This document shows, one piece after another, positions 26,256 through 35,920 of a stretch of 64,000 nucleotides of DNA (position 1 is the first letter of the stretch; each line of letters starts with the position of its first letter). The stretch comes from Lentimicrobium sp. (GTDB lineage Bacteria > Bacteroidota > Bacteroidia > Bacteroidales > Lentimicrobiaceae): contig JAHYJC010000011.1 of assembly GCA_019429275.1 (NCBI GenBank), positions 41,250-105,249 on the forward strand, written 5' to 3'. Made by a program: the position numbers and the translations under genes. The notes under the pieces were generated by a model. That model was given only the letters and a program-made list of their open reading frames with translations, did not search any database and was not told the DNA's origin.

Positions 26256-26279
26256 AATCGAATTAAAAATATACATAAA
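26240..26279 (+). repeat. 40-bp direct repeat, copy 2 (ATPase promoter region)
   Basis: Second copy of the 25504-25543 sequence, 33/40 identical, ending directly before the ATPase ATG at 26281. Confidence 0.7.
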
Positions 26280-26280
26280 A

Positions 26281-27438
26281 ATGTATTTGCACAGGGAGAT
26301 TGAAAAGGAAGTAATGGAAATGTCAAGCCATTATCCGGTATTAACCATCACCGGACCAAGGCAGTCAGGGAAAACAACGCTGGTAAAACACCTTTTTGGA
26401 AACCTGCCATATTATAGTTTTGAAAATCCGGATATCAGAGCTTTGGTGGCTTCCGATCCGCGTTCGTTTTTAAAGCAGAATAATAATGGAGCAATATTGG
26501 ATGAAATACAAAATCTCCCTGTATTATTATCCTATCTGCAGCAAGTGGTTGATGAGAACAGAGAGTCGGTAAAATTCATCCTTACCGGGAGTAATCAGTT
26601 TTCTCTGATGAATAATGTTACACAATCACTGGCCGGAAGGACTGCAATCATTAAACTGCTGCCACTGTCTCTTAAAGAAATTGGTGATGGTGCAAAAGCC
26701 ACAACAAATGATTTGATGCTAAAAGGTTTCTATCCGGGTGTTTATGCTCAGAATCTTTTACCATACAAAGCATATCGAAATTATTACGAAACCTATATTG
26801 AACGAGACCTTCACAAACTAATCAAGGTAAATGACCTGAGTCAGTTTCAGCATTTTATCCGTATTTGCGCAGGCAGAGCAGGCAATCTGGTTAATCTTTC
26901 GGCGATAGCCAGCGAAACAGGTGTTGCTGTTGGAACTGTTAAGTCATGGATAGCTGTTCTTGAAGCTTCATACATTGTTTTCCTATTGCAGCCATTTTCT
27001 GATAATATTAATAAGCGTATGATAAAATCACCGAAAATTTATTTTTATGATGTTGGCTTATTATGTTTTCTTCTAGGGATTGAAGATGCAAATCAATTGA
27101 GCCGCGATCCGCTCCGTGGTGCAATATTCGAAAATATGGTGGTAGTGGAATTGATGAAAATGAGATTAAATAAAGGTCTCGACAGCAATCTGTTCTTTTA
27201 TCGCGACAGCAACCATAGTGAAGTGGATATTGTTCGCAGGCATGGAGCTGAATTACAGCCTATTGAAATAAAGTCATCTGTAACGTTTCACCCTGATTTT
27301 TTAAAACAATTTTCGCAATTTTTTAAAACATTTGAAGGAAGAACAGTTAATCCATTTCTGGTATATGATGGAGATCTGGAGCAAAAAGTGCGCGATGTTC
27401 AGTTGGTAAACTTCAGGAATATGAACGATCTAAAATAA
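26281..27438 (+). CDS. ATP-binding protein of the AAA_14 / DUF4143 family
   Basis: 385 residues from ATG 26281. Walker A TGPRQSGKTT (about 24-33), Walker B AILDEIQNLP at about 90, sensor-like ILTGSNQFSLM, then the DUF4143 C-terminal half with EIKSS near the end (nuclease-like ESVDIVRR...IEIKSS pattern). Such ATPases occur in many copies in Bacteroidota and have no settled function. They are often treated as mobile or defence-like accessory genes. It has its own promoter. Confidence 0.88.
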   Translation: MYLHREIEKEVMEMSSHYPVLTITGPRQSGKTTLVKHLFGNLPYYSFENPDIRALVASDPRSFLKQNNNGAILDEIQNLPVLLSYLQQVVDENRESVKFILTGSNQFSLMNNVTQSLAGRTAIIKLLPLSLKEIGDGAKATTNDLMLKGFYPGVYAQNLLPYKAYRNYYETYIERDLHKLIKVNDLSQFQHFIRICAGRAGNLVNLSAIASETGVAVGTVKSWIAVLEASYIVFLLQPFSDNINKRMIKSPKIYFYDVGLLCFLLGIEDANQLSRDPLRGAIFENMVVVELMKMRLNKGLDSNLFFYRDSNHSEVDIVRRHGAELQPIEIKSSVTFHPDFLKQFSQFFKTFEGRTVNPFLVYDGDLEQKVRDVQLVNFRNMNDLK

Positions 27439-27460
27439 TGTTGGTTGTAAGTTTTTAACA

Positions 27461-28300
27461 TTAAAGATCACCCAACTGCATCACCTTATCCACCTTAATC
27501 CCTTTCTCCGTCCGCACCAGCGTACAGCACTCGGTGTAAAAGTCGTGTTCGAAAAACAGCACATAGCCTTTTTCCACCGCTTCATCCAGAAAGAGTTCTT
27601 TTTCATCCAATGTAATCAGCGGGCGGGTGTCGTAACTCATTACCCATGGCAGGGGAAGGTGGGCTGCGGTTGGCAGCAGATCGCTTGTAAAAACAATGGT
27701 TTTGTCCTTGTATTTGATAAACGGAATGGCCTGTCCATCAGTGTGGCCATTAAAGAGCCGGACTTCAATGCCCGGGAAAAGTTCACCAGGATAATCAAAG
27801 AGTTTCAAACGGCCGCTTTCTTCAATGGGTTTTATGTTTTCTATGAGAAATGAAGCACTTTCGCGGCGGTTCGCATGCATGGCCCATTCCCACTGTGCTG
27901 AACTTATCCAATAGGTAGCATTCGGAAAGACGGTCTCAAAACCGCTGCGGTCGGCTTTGTATTTTACACTTCCCCCGGCATGGTCGAAGTGCAGGTGAGT
28001 AAGAAACATATCGGTGATGTCTTGAGGGGCAAAACCATGCCTGGCCAACGATTTAATAAGTGTATCATCTCCGTTCAGATAATAATGACTGAAAAACTTC
28101 TCGCTCTGCTTATCACCAATACCATTGTTGATGAGTATTTTACGGTCACCATCAACCACCAGCAAACAGCGCATGGCCAAATTTATCAGGTTATTTTCAT
28201 CGGAAGGATAATGTCTGCTCCAGAGTGATTTGGGGACCACGCCAAACATGGCACCGCCGTCGAGCTTAAAATTTCCGGTAGGAATGGCAAAAAGTTGCAT
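27461..28300 (-). CDS. MBL-fold metallo-hydrolase
   Basis: 279 residues. The metal-binding signature THLHFDHAGG puts His 102, His 104, Asp 106 and His 107 in place. Further ligands are likely in NGHTDGQA and FEHDFYTECC. The enzyme is cytoplasmic (no signal peptide). The family includes lactonases, glyoxalase-like and other hydrolases. The specific substrate cannot be told. Confidence 0.88.
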   Translation of the reverse strand: MQLFAIPTGNFKLDGGAMFGVVPKSLWSRHYPSDENNLINLAMRCLLVVDGDRKILINNGIGDKQSEKFFSHYYLNGDDTLIKSLARHGFAPQDITDMFLTHLHFDHAGGSVKYKADRSGFETVFPNATYWISSAQWEWAMHANRRESASFLIENIKPIEESGRLKLFDYPGELFPGIEVRLFNGHTDGQAIPFIKYKDKTIVFTSDLLPTAAHLPLPWVMSYDTRPLITLDEKELFLDEAVEKGYVLFFEHDFYTECCTLVRTEKGIKVDKVMQLGDL

Positions 28301-28497
28301 TTTGTTTCTTTTGTCTGTTTAACAAAAGAAAGGGTGCTTTTGTTGATTGAATTTGAGATGAAATATAAATTCCCATTTATTGAGTCTGAGTTTTTATTCT
28401 CCGGTCAGGATATTTCATAAAAAATGAACCGGTGAGTGATAAACTCCCACCGGTCCAAACCCAATTAATAACACCCCATCAAATTGGGAAAGGGATC

Positions 28498-31400
28498 TTA
28501 CTTCATGTCAATGATCCTCTTGACGATTACTCCGTGATCCGTACGAACTACAAGCATAAATGACTGCTGCGATCCGCGCGAATCGGTGGTGAATCTGTAA
28601 GTATTTGTACTTCCTGCCAAAAGGTTACCACTGAAGAGTGTGCTGACCCTGCGGCCTGTCATGTCGTAAACCTCAACATCAGCCTTTGTGTCAAACAGTG
28701 AATTAACCGTGATTTCGGTTGAAACACTGAACGGGTTAGGCATTACGTTGACTTGCAATTTAGCTGACATAGACTGTCCGGCTTCAGGAACAACAGGAGC
28801 TGAATACAATACCGGTGGACAAGCGATCATTTCATCAAGATACCCTACAAATACACGGCACTCATCAAAGATGTTATTGATCATGTCAACAGCATTTTTT
28901 ATTGTGGTGAGTGAAATGGTATAGGTAATATCCTCGCAGGTAACACTGGCCGGGAAAGTAGCAAATCCTCCAAGGGCATGATTTGCAAGCAGGTACAATC
29001 CGCCTACGGTCAGGTCATAGCCGTTTTCAGCCATGTAACATAGCAGTCCGGCATTTACCTGTGCATACCAGTATGGGTTGGTGGTCATGTTGTAACCAAT
29101 GAGCATTCCTGCATCATCGTAAATTGGTTCACAAACCATTTCAACCGGTGTATCGCTGCCACACATTACTTTTTGAGTGGTGAGCAGACCTTCTGACTGC
29201 AGCACGAAAGATGACAATCCTTCGTTGATCCTGAGGTTCAGGCCAAGTGTGAGCGTCTGTGATATAAATCCACTCTTCAGCCTGCCCTGTTTGGTAAGGT
29301 AACTACCGAGGCAAGCCGGCACATTAGCAAAGCAGGTTCCGCTGATAAGGTCGTTTGTACCACCACCCGGAAGGATGGCATCAATCAACATTGCGTCTCC
29401 AGCCTGGAAGATAAGTTTGTTTGCTCCCCAACCAAGTTCCAGTGGTCCCTGGTCAAGCAACATTCCAACGAATTCTGCAGTAGGATAAGTCATTTCACCA
29501 TCGCAGATGGAACTGTTACCCTGATTACCATATTTTCCCTGAGTGTAAGTACAGAGTTCCTCGCAGGGCAACTGCTCAATGGTTACATAACATGTGGTTA
29601 GGCAGCCCCTTGCATCTGTTACCTCAACTGAATGATCACCAGGAGCCAGGTCAACGGCTGTTTGGGTCGTTTCGCCATTACTCCAGAGGAAAGTATAAGG
29701 TACATCACCATTGTAGCCATAAGCTATTGCGCTGCCACCTGTTCCTTCGCAATTGGCATCAAGGAGTTTTACTGCTTCGCAGGTAACTTCAACTACCTCA
29801 ATGGTAAGATCATCCTGTGCAGCACAGTCGTTGTCGTCTTTTACGTAAACGGTATGGCTGCCCGGAGTGGTTGCCAGCAATGTTTCATTGCCTGCAATGG
29901 GAACCCATTCACCATCATCAAGTTTTACCTGATAGGGTGGTGTTCCGCCTGTAATGGTAACAGGGATTGATACAGAAACATCCAGTGCACACTGTGGATC
30001 AAGAGGCTGGAGGGATACTTCGAGTAACTGAGGTTGTCCTACTGTCTCTGAACCTGATGCTTCGCAGTCATTGTCATCCTTTACCGACCAGTTGTAAACA
30101 CCTGCTGCCAGATTATCGTAAACCGCTGGAGATGCTTTCTCAACATAGGCTCCTCCATCAAAACTGACATAGTAAGGAGTTGTTCCTCCGGTTATGGTGA
30201 TGGTCACCGATCCGGTAGATTCTCCATTACAAAGTACATCGACATGATCGTCGGTGGCCTCAAGCAATAGTGGCTCTGTGATTGTTTCAGATCCTGAATC
30301 CATACAATCATTGGCATCTTTTACCGACCAGTTATAAACACCTGCTGCCAGATTACTGTATACTGCCGGAGATGCTTTTTCAACATAGGCTCCTCCGTTA
30401 AAACTGACATAGTAAGGAGCTGTTCCTCCGGTTATGGTGATGGTCACCGATCCGGTAGAACCTCCATTACACAGAACATCAGTATGGGCATCGGTGGCCT
30501 CAAGCAATAGTGGTTCACCTACTGTCTCCGAGCCTTCAGTTTCGCAACCGTTGGCATCTTTTACAATCCAGTTGTAAGTACCTTGTGCCAGATTATTGTA
30601 TTCTGCAGGCGATGTTTTGGCTTCAAAAGCACCATCATTGAAACTCACCTGATAGGGAGGAGTTCCTCCACTGAAATCGATAGAAACTGAACCATCAGCC
30701 AATCCATTACAACTAACGTCAGTATGGCTGTCTGCTGCAGAAGGTCCGCCTGTAATGGTCATTACGGCCTTTCCCGGGGCGCTGGTGCATTCCACAACAT
30801 TGGTCAGGGTAATGTATAGTGTGGTTGTTTGTGAGAAATAAGCACAATATGACAAGCCAGTATGTAACAAGTTTGTATCGGCCAGGGCATCTTCTTCAGA
30901 AGCATACCACTTTATAGTGCCGGCTTCTGATGGTGTAACCGTTAGGCAGTAATCGCCCGGATAGCACTCAGTACGACTTGCTGATGGTTTATCAGGCTCA
31001 ATGCCAAAAGGTCCACCAATAAAGTCATCGAGGGCAGCGGTGATTGAAGCTGATGAGCGGGCTTCGAGCAACCAGGTTGCTTTGCACAAGGCTGGCAGTT
31101 CAACATCCAGTTCAGCCTCATAAATTGCAGTAAGGTTGATCACACCTTCGTAAAATGCGTTGAGTGGGTAAGTGGTACCCGGATAATCCCAACCCATCGG
31201 TATGCCATAAACTGCATCATTATTCTGAGCAGCAGTTCCTGTGAAAGTGGTCAATTGCAGGGATAAATTAGAACCAGCATTTCCGTTGCCAGGGCCAACC
31301 CACATATAAATTTCAACATTCGCAAGTCTTCCGCCATTGGTAAAGTTACTCAGAATCAAAAGGTCACCATAGGCATGTTCCGGCTGAAAGTTCAGCAAGG

Positions 31401-31857
31401 GCTGTCCATTGGGAGCAACATCGGTTACCGGTGAGGTTCCGTTCAACAGCAGCCAGAAACCTATCTGTGCATCGCCCTGAATCTTTGAACGGTCACCGGC
31501 AAAATAAAGCAGATAGTCACCGGTGGTACAGTCGGTTTTGATTACGGCAGCTCCGTTGCACAGGTCATTCTTGGGCTTGGTCTGACCGATTTCCCAGGTT
31601 TTGTCCCATGCAATATCGAAGTCCTTGGTTCCCTGGGTAAAGGCATTGTCAACAACCCCTTGTCCGAAAGGATCCTGCACATGATAAAAGAATGGCAAAG
31701 AGGTTACATCAGGATCATCCCACTCGGCTGGATTACCATCAATGGCAAACGGTGAGATGCAGGGCTGAGCGTAAGATGTGTAGGAACACATCAAACAGAA
31801 CAACAGGAAAAAGAGAAATCCTTTCCCTAATTTCCTCAATGAGTGATTGTTTTTCAT
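28498..31857 (-). CDS. SprB-repeat surface protein with type A T9SS sorting domain
   Basis: 1119 residues from ATG 31855-31857. The upstream frame has no signal peptide. Signal peptide to about residue 31 (CSYTSYAQ). Residues about 35-310 are a domain with Asp/Trp-rich segments of unknown family. At about 375-650 there are SprB-type repeats (SCNGLADGSVSIDFSGGTPPY and three related units), the second and third nearly identical. Then comes a region with GWGANKLIFQAGDAM. The C-terminus starts VNVMPNPFSVSTEITV and is a T9SS type A sorting domain. SprB repeats are known from gliding-motility adhesins; adhesion is inferred. Confidence 0.85.
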   Translation of the reverse strand: MKNNHSLRKLGKGFLFFLLFCLMCSYTSYAQPCISPFAIDGNPAEWDDPDVTSLPFFYHVQDPFGQGVVDNAFTQGTKDFDIAWDKTWEIGQTKPKNDLCNGAAVIKTDCTTGDYLLYFAGDRSKIQGDAQIGFWLLLNGTSPVTDVAPNGQPLLNFQPEHAYGDLLILSNFTNGGRLANVEIYMWVGPGNGNAGSNLSLQLTTFTGTAAQNNDAVYGIPMGWDYPGTTYPLNAFYEGVINLTAIYEAELDVELPALCKATWLLEARSSASITAALDDFIGGPFGIEPDKPSASRTECYPGDYCLTVTPSEAGTIKWYASEEDALADTNLLHTGLSYCAYFSQTTTLYITLTNVVECTSAPGKAVMTITGGPSAADSHTDVSCNGLADGSVSIDFSGGTPPYQVSFNDGAFEAKTSPAEYNNLAQGTYNWIVKDANGCETEGSETVGEPLLLEATDAHTDVLCNGGSTGSVTITITGGTAPYYVSFNGGAYVEKASPAVYSNLAAGVYNWSVKDANDCMDSGSETITEPLLLEATDDHVDVLCNGESTGSVTITITGGTTPYYVSFDGGAYVEKASPAVYDNLAAGVYNWSVKDDNDCEASGSETVGQPQLLEVSLQPLDPQCALDVSVSIPVTITGGTPPYQVKLDDGEWVPIAGNETLLATTPGSHTVYVKDDNDCAAQDDLTIEVVEVTCEAVKLLDANCEGTGGSAIAYGYNGDVPYTFLWSNGETTQTAVDLAPGDHSVEVTDARGCLTTCYVTIEQLPCEELCTYTQGKYGNQGNSSICDGEMTYPTAEFVGMLLDQGPLELGWGANKLIFQAGDAMLIDAILPGGGTNDLISGTCFANVPACLGSYLTKQGRLKSGFISQTLTLGLNLRINEGLSSFVLQSEGLLTTQKVMCGSDTPVEMVCEPIYDDAGMLIGYNMTTNPYWYAQVNAGLLCYMAENGYDLTVGGLYLLANHALGGFATFPASVTCEDITYTISLTTIKNAVDMINNIFDECRVFVGYLDEMIACPPVLYSAPVVPEAGQSMSAKLQVNVMPNPFSVSTEITVNSLFDTKADVEVYDMTGRRVSTLFSGNLLAGSTNTYRFTTDSRGSQQSFMLVVRTDHGVIVKRIIDMK

Positions 31858-32883
31858 AAACTTTAGTTTTTGGTTAATAATTGGATTAATAGATTTGGGT
31901 TTATATATTGGGTTTATATATTTAGACTGTTTCAAAAACAATGGCATTGGTAAAGGTATGCCTGGCATTTACTCCATACCTTAAGTTGTCATCGCATATT
32001 GAAAACAGTTCAATGAACAGGTAAACACATTTAAAAAAGATCGTGTAGGTCTCGAGCAGTGTTAGTTTCAATCAATCCTCAGATTTTGATCAAACCTTTC
32101 CGGGTGTATTTTCCTGATTTTTAATCAATAATCTGCAAAGAAGTGGTGGGAGTGGTGGCAGTTTTATGAGCGAATCAAATTCTTTCACTCAAAATCAACA
32201 AATAGAAATATGGTTTTTTAATAATTGTTTAAATGCTTTTTTGACAAGATTTTAAAAAGTATGGGCGATTTTTTTTTTAGATAGTAAGAAGAGTTTTTAT
32301 AGTAAATAGGAGAGCAAATATAGTAAATTAATTTTCCGTTGTAAAGCCTGTATGCTCTTTTTTTTATAGGTGTTAGCACATATTTATTAAGTGTAGTGAT
32401 ATTATGTAAATTCGTATACCAGGTATTAATATTATTTTAAATAAATATTTTATTTTAAAATGTACAAAACAATGTGCCTATATTTTTACAACTATTTTTT
32501 TAATTATTTTACATTGGTCTGTTATCAATACTTTTGCAGATGATCAATGTAATATTTTTTTACATTTATTCTGTTGGGGTCTTTATTGCCCTACTTTTTT
32601 GATCTTTATTTATTGATTTTTAACATCAGGATTCGCAATTCCGGGTGTGTAATGTTTTTGACCCAAAAAAGGCATAAGTTTAACAAAACTTTAACGTTTT
32701 TATTTGAAGAATAATTGCTGAAACAGGCGTTTTGATTTTAAACAAATGGTTCATCTGATCCGTATTCTTTAAAATACCGGATCAACATTCACTATTATTC
32801 TCAGAAAATGGTTCCGTCAGGTTAAAATGCGATGAGTCTATACCTTCAGACAACAGACCCTCTGCCCTCAAGTGCAATGTGCA
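31858..32883. other. Long AT-rich intergenic region, about 1 kb
   Basis: No coding frame was accepted. On the minus strand TATATTTGC (32322-32314) matches the -7 consensus and could be the distant promoter of the SprB-repeat gene, giving a leader of about 450 bases; this is weak. Several T-runs and AT stretches; no hairpin or repeat was recognised. Confidence 0.4.
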
Positions 32884-33279
32884 TTAAACTTCTGTGTTCG
32901 TATCAGGACTTTTCAACCGGTCTATCGACCTTCGCTCTTTCTTCGTAGGCCTGCCGGTTCCCCGCTCGCGGCGTTCGGCGTTCAGTTCATTCATGAACCG
33001 TATCCTTTCATACTCTTCGGCCGGGGTTAAATCTTCGAGTGAGTCGGGCACAAGTTTAGCGGAAACACGATTGTGAATCAGGGCTTTTACCCGCAAAGTA
33101 CGGGTAAGAGGCCCGATGCTGACGGTTATTTCATCGCCTGGTTTTAACAATCTGGAAGGCTTTACCGCGATGCCATCAATTTTAACTTTTCCGGCCCTGC
33201 ATGAATCGCCGGCAAGGGTGCGGGTTTTATAAATTCTCACCGCCCAAAGCCATTTGTCGATGCGCAATTCTTCTGCCAT
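32884..33279 (-). CDS. hslR: RNA-binding S4-domain protein, Hsp15-like
   Basis: 131 residues. S4 domain at about 3-70: LRIDKWLWAVRIYKTRTLAGDSCRAGKVKIDG, then KPSRLLKPGDEITV. The tail is basic (RRERGTGRPTKKERRSIDRL). Hsp15 binds 50S subunits carrying stalled nascent chains and helps recycle them. It starts 8 bp after the der stop codon on the same strand. Confidence 0.88.
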   Translation of the reverse strand: MAEELRIDKWLWAVRIYKTRTLAGDSCRAGKVKIDGIAVKPSRLLKPGDEITVSIGPLTRTLRVKALIHNRVSAKLVPDSLEDLTPAEEYERIRFMNELNAERRERGTGRPTKKERRSIDRLKSPDTNTEV

Positions 33280-33287
33280 GCACTATA

Positions 33288-34592
33288 TTATTTCTGCCGA
33301 TAGAAAATTTCGATGGGTACCCCATTAAAGTCAAATTGCTCGCGAAGCCGGTTTTCGACAAACCGCTTATAGGAATCGCCAACATATTGAGGCAAATTGC
33401 AGAAAAATACAAAAGCGGGATAGGCCAGCTTCAATTGTGTGATATATTTCACCTTCACGAATTTCCCTTTCACGGCCGGTGGTGGCGTTTCTGTGACGAT
33501 TGGAAGCATGATGTCCATCAACTTACGGGTTGAAATGGATTGTGAGCGGGATTTATGGACTTTATTGGCGGTTTCGAGGGTTTTATGAATTCTCTGTTTA
33601 TTGATAACCGAAGTAAAAATAATCGGAACATCGGTAAAAGGGGCTATTTTATTGCGGATAAACTGCTCATAATCCTTATGAGTGTTTGTGTCTTTTTCAA
33701 CCAGGTCCCATTTATTTACCACAATGACAATGCCTTTATGATTTTTCTGAGCCAGTCCGAAGAGGTTGATATCCTGGCTTTCAATTCCGGTAGAGGCATC
33801 AATCATCAGCACACAGATGTCACTGTTCTCGATAGCCCTGATGGATCGCATAACTGAATAGAATTCAATATTTTCAGAGACTTTCCCTTTTTTGCGCACA
33901 CCGGCAGTATCCACCAGCAGAAAATCGAATCCGAAACTGTTGTAACGGGTGTAAATGGTATCGCGGGTTGTGCCTGCAATGGGGGTAACAATATTGCGTT
34001 CATCGCCGAGCAAAGCATTGATCATCGAAGATTTACCGACATTGGGCCTGCCGATAAAGGCAATTTTTGGCAAATCAGGAACTTCTTCAATTGTTTTTTG
34101 CTCAAATTCTATAACCACATCATCGAGCAGTTCTCCGGTTCCGCTTCCGTTGATTGATGAAATTTCGTAGATTTTATCAAACCCCAGGGCATAAAACTCC
34201 GGAGCATTGGCCGACCTTTGAAAATTATCAACCTTATTGGCAACCAGAAAGACTTTTTTCGGAGAGCGCCGAACGAGTTGTGCCACATCTTCATCGAGTG
34301 GCGACAAGCCTTCTTTAACATCTACCATAAAAAGGATAATATCGGCCTCTTCCATGGCCAGTTCAACCTGTTTGCGTATGGCATCTTCAAAAATATCTTC
34401 ACTGCCAATAATCACACCGCCGGTGTCGATAACTGAAAACTCGAAGCCATTCCAATCGGAAGTGCCATAATGGCGATCGCGGGTAACGCCGCTGGTTTCG
34501 TCAACTATAGCTGCGCGCTCACCGGTGAGTCGGTTAAAAAGAGTCGATTTACCTACGTTGGGCCGGCCAACAATTGCAACAATATTTGACAT
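33288..34592 (-). CDS. der: Ribosome-assembly GTPase Der (EngA)
   Basis: 434 residues with two GTPase domains in tandem: GRPNVGKST at about 8-16 with DTGG, and GRPNVGKSS at about 181 with DTAG, plus NKVD and NKWD guanine-specificity motifs. A C-terminal KH-like domain follows. Der is needed for 50S subunit assembly. hslR follows directly. Confidence 0.96.
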   Translation of the reverse strand: MSNIVAIVGRPNVGKSTLFNRLTGERAAIVDETSGVTRDRHYGTSDWNGFEFSVIDTGGVIIGSEDIFEDAIRKQVELAMEEADIILFMVDVKEGLSPLDEDVAQLVRRSPKKVFLVANKVDNFQRSANAPEFYALGFDKIYEISSINGSGTGELLDDVVIEFEQKTIEEVPDLPKIAFIGRPNVGKSSMINALLGDERNIVTPIAGTTRDTIYTRYNSFGFDFLLVDTAGVRKKGKVSENIEFYSVMRSIRAIENSDICVLMIDASTGIESQDINLFGLAQKNHKGIVIVVNKWDLVEKDTNTHKDYEQFIRNKIAPFTDVPIIFTSVINKQRIHKTLETANKVHKSRSQSISTRKLMDIMLPIVTETPPPAVKGKFVKVKYITQLKLAYPAFVFFCNLPQYVGDSYKRFVENRLREQFDFNGVPIEIFYRQK

Positions 34593-34668
34593 ATTTATAA
34601 TTTTTGTTTGTTGTTATAATTCCTGAAAAAGCTTTAAGAAAAAACAGAAATTATTTCCCTGAAACAAC

Positions 34669-34692
34669 AAAAGCCTTGAATACAAGGCTTTT
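34669..34692 (-). terminator. Hairpin after the initiator tRNA
   Basis: Stem AAAAGCCTTG / CAAGGCTTTT (34692-34683 and 34678-34669 on the minus strand), 4-base loop, the right arm itself ending in TTTT. It sits 19 bp past the tRNA 3' end. The T-tract is short. Confidence 0.7.
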
Positions 34693-34710
34693 ACTATTGT
34701 TAAGATTGGG

Positions 34711-34782
<72 letters not shown>

Positions 34783-34813
34783 CTGTCATGTTTCCCGATT
34801 ATTAAACCGGGCT

Positions 34814-34846
34814 GCAAAGATATATTTTGTTTCTTTGTTGTGCAAA
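34814..34846 (-). promoter_or_regulatory. Promoter of the initiator tRNA
   Basis: Minus strand: TTTG (34846-34843), 20-bp spacer, TATCTTTGC (34822-34814). Both elements are exact. The -7 ends 31 bp upstream of the tRNA 5' end. The era start codon at 34867 lies on the other strand just beyond it. Confidence 0.75.
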
Positions 34847-34866
34847 TTTATTATCATTTATTTTTC

Positions 34867-35745
34867 ATGGAACACAAATCGGGTTTTGTAAATATCATCG
34901 GCCATCCCAATGTTGGAAAGTCAACTTTGATGAATGCCCTGGTTGGCGAAAAACTTTCAATCATTACTTCAAAAGCCCAGACCACCCGGCACCGGATTAT
35001 GGGGATTGTGAACGGAGAAGATTTTCAGATTATCTATTCCGATACTCCGGGAATGGTAAAGCCACACTACAAACTTCATGAATCGATGATGAAATTTGTA
35101 CATCTGGCCATTGAAGATGCCGATGTTTTTTTGCTCGTGACAGAAAAAGGTGATGTGCCTTTCGAAGAAACATTTATCGCAAGGCTTAATTCACTGGGCA
35201 AGCCCATTGTAGCCCTTCTCAATAAAGTTGATCTTTGTGAACAGGCCGAAGTTTTTGGTCTGTTGAAGGATCTGGAAGGAAAGTTTCCTGCAGCAACGGT
35301 TATACCTGTATCGGCCTTGCATAAATTCAATCTCGACAGGGTTTTTGATATTCTCATTGAAAAACTGCCGCTGTCGCCTCCTTATTATCCTAAAGATGAA
35401 CTTACTGATCGTTCATTAAGGTTTTTTGTTTCAGAAATCATACGCGAAAAAATACTACTCTATTTCAAACAGGAAATTCCCTATTCTGTTGAAGTGGCGG
35501 TAGATGAATACAAAGAACTAGAGCACATTACCCACATTTCGGCAACCATATATGTTGCCCGTGAGTCGCAGAAGGCAATATTGCTGGGTCATCACGGCAA
35601 GTCTATCAAAGGTCTGGGCATGGCAGCCCGAAAAGATATTGAAGAATTTATTGAAGCAAAAGTTTATCTGGAATTGCGCGTAAAAGTGAGCAAAGACTGG
35701 AGAGATGATCCTCAGCAACTGAAACGCTTCGGATACGATTTATAA
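34867..35745 (+). CDS. era: GTPase Era
   Basis: 292 residues from ATG 34867. The same frame is open upstream through the initiator tRNA gene on the other strand, so an upstream start is not credible. GTPase domain: GHPNVGKST (about 12-20), DTPG, NKVD. C-terminal KH RNA-binding domain at about 200-285 with LLGHHGKSIKGLG. Era binds 16S rRNA near its 3' end and helps 30S assembly. Confidence 0.96.
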   Translation: MEHKSGFVNIIGHPNVGKSTLMNALVGEKLSIITSKAQTTRHRIMGIVNGEDFQIIYSDTPGMVKPHYKLHESMMKFVHLAIEDADVFLLVTEKGDVPFEETFIARLNSLGKPIVALLNKVDLCEQAEVFGLLKDLEGKFPAATVIPVSALHKFNLDRVFDILIEKLPLSPPYYPKDELTDRSLRFFVSEIIREKILLYFKQEIPYSVEVAVDEYKELEHITHISATIYVARESQKAILLGHHGKSIKGLGMAARKDIEEFIEAKVYLELRVKVSKDWRDDPQQLKRFGYDL

Positions 35746-35862
35746 CCTGGTTTCAGTAAAATAAGAATCACTACTTCCTGCCACCAGCCTGGCTAAATAT
35801 CTCTGATGTGTCATTTTCCTGAAATACATTTATCTACATAGATAAATAAATAAGGTTTTGTA

Positions 35863-35893
35863 TTGACATTTATTTTTGATTTTTTACATTTGC
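35863..35893 (+). promoter_or_regulatory. Promoter of the antiporter gene
   Basis: TTG (35863-35865), 19-bp spacer, TACATTTGC (35885-35893), 28 bp upstream of the ATG at 35921. Confidence 0.6.
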
Positions 35894-35920
35894 GCACTTT
35901 TACAACCCTAAAACATTTTT

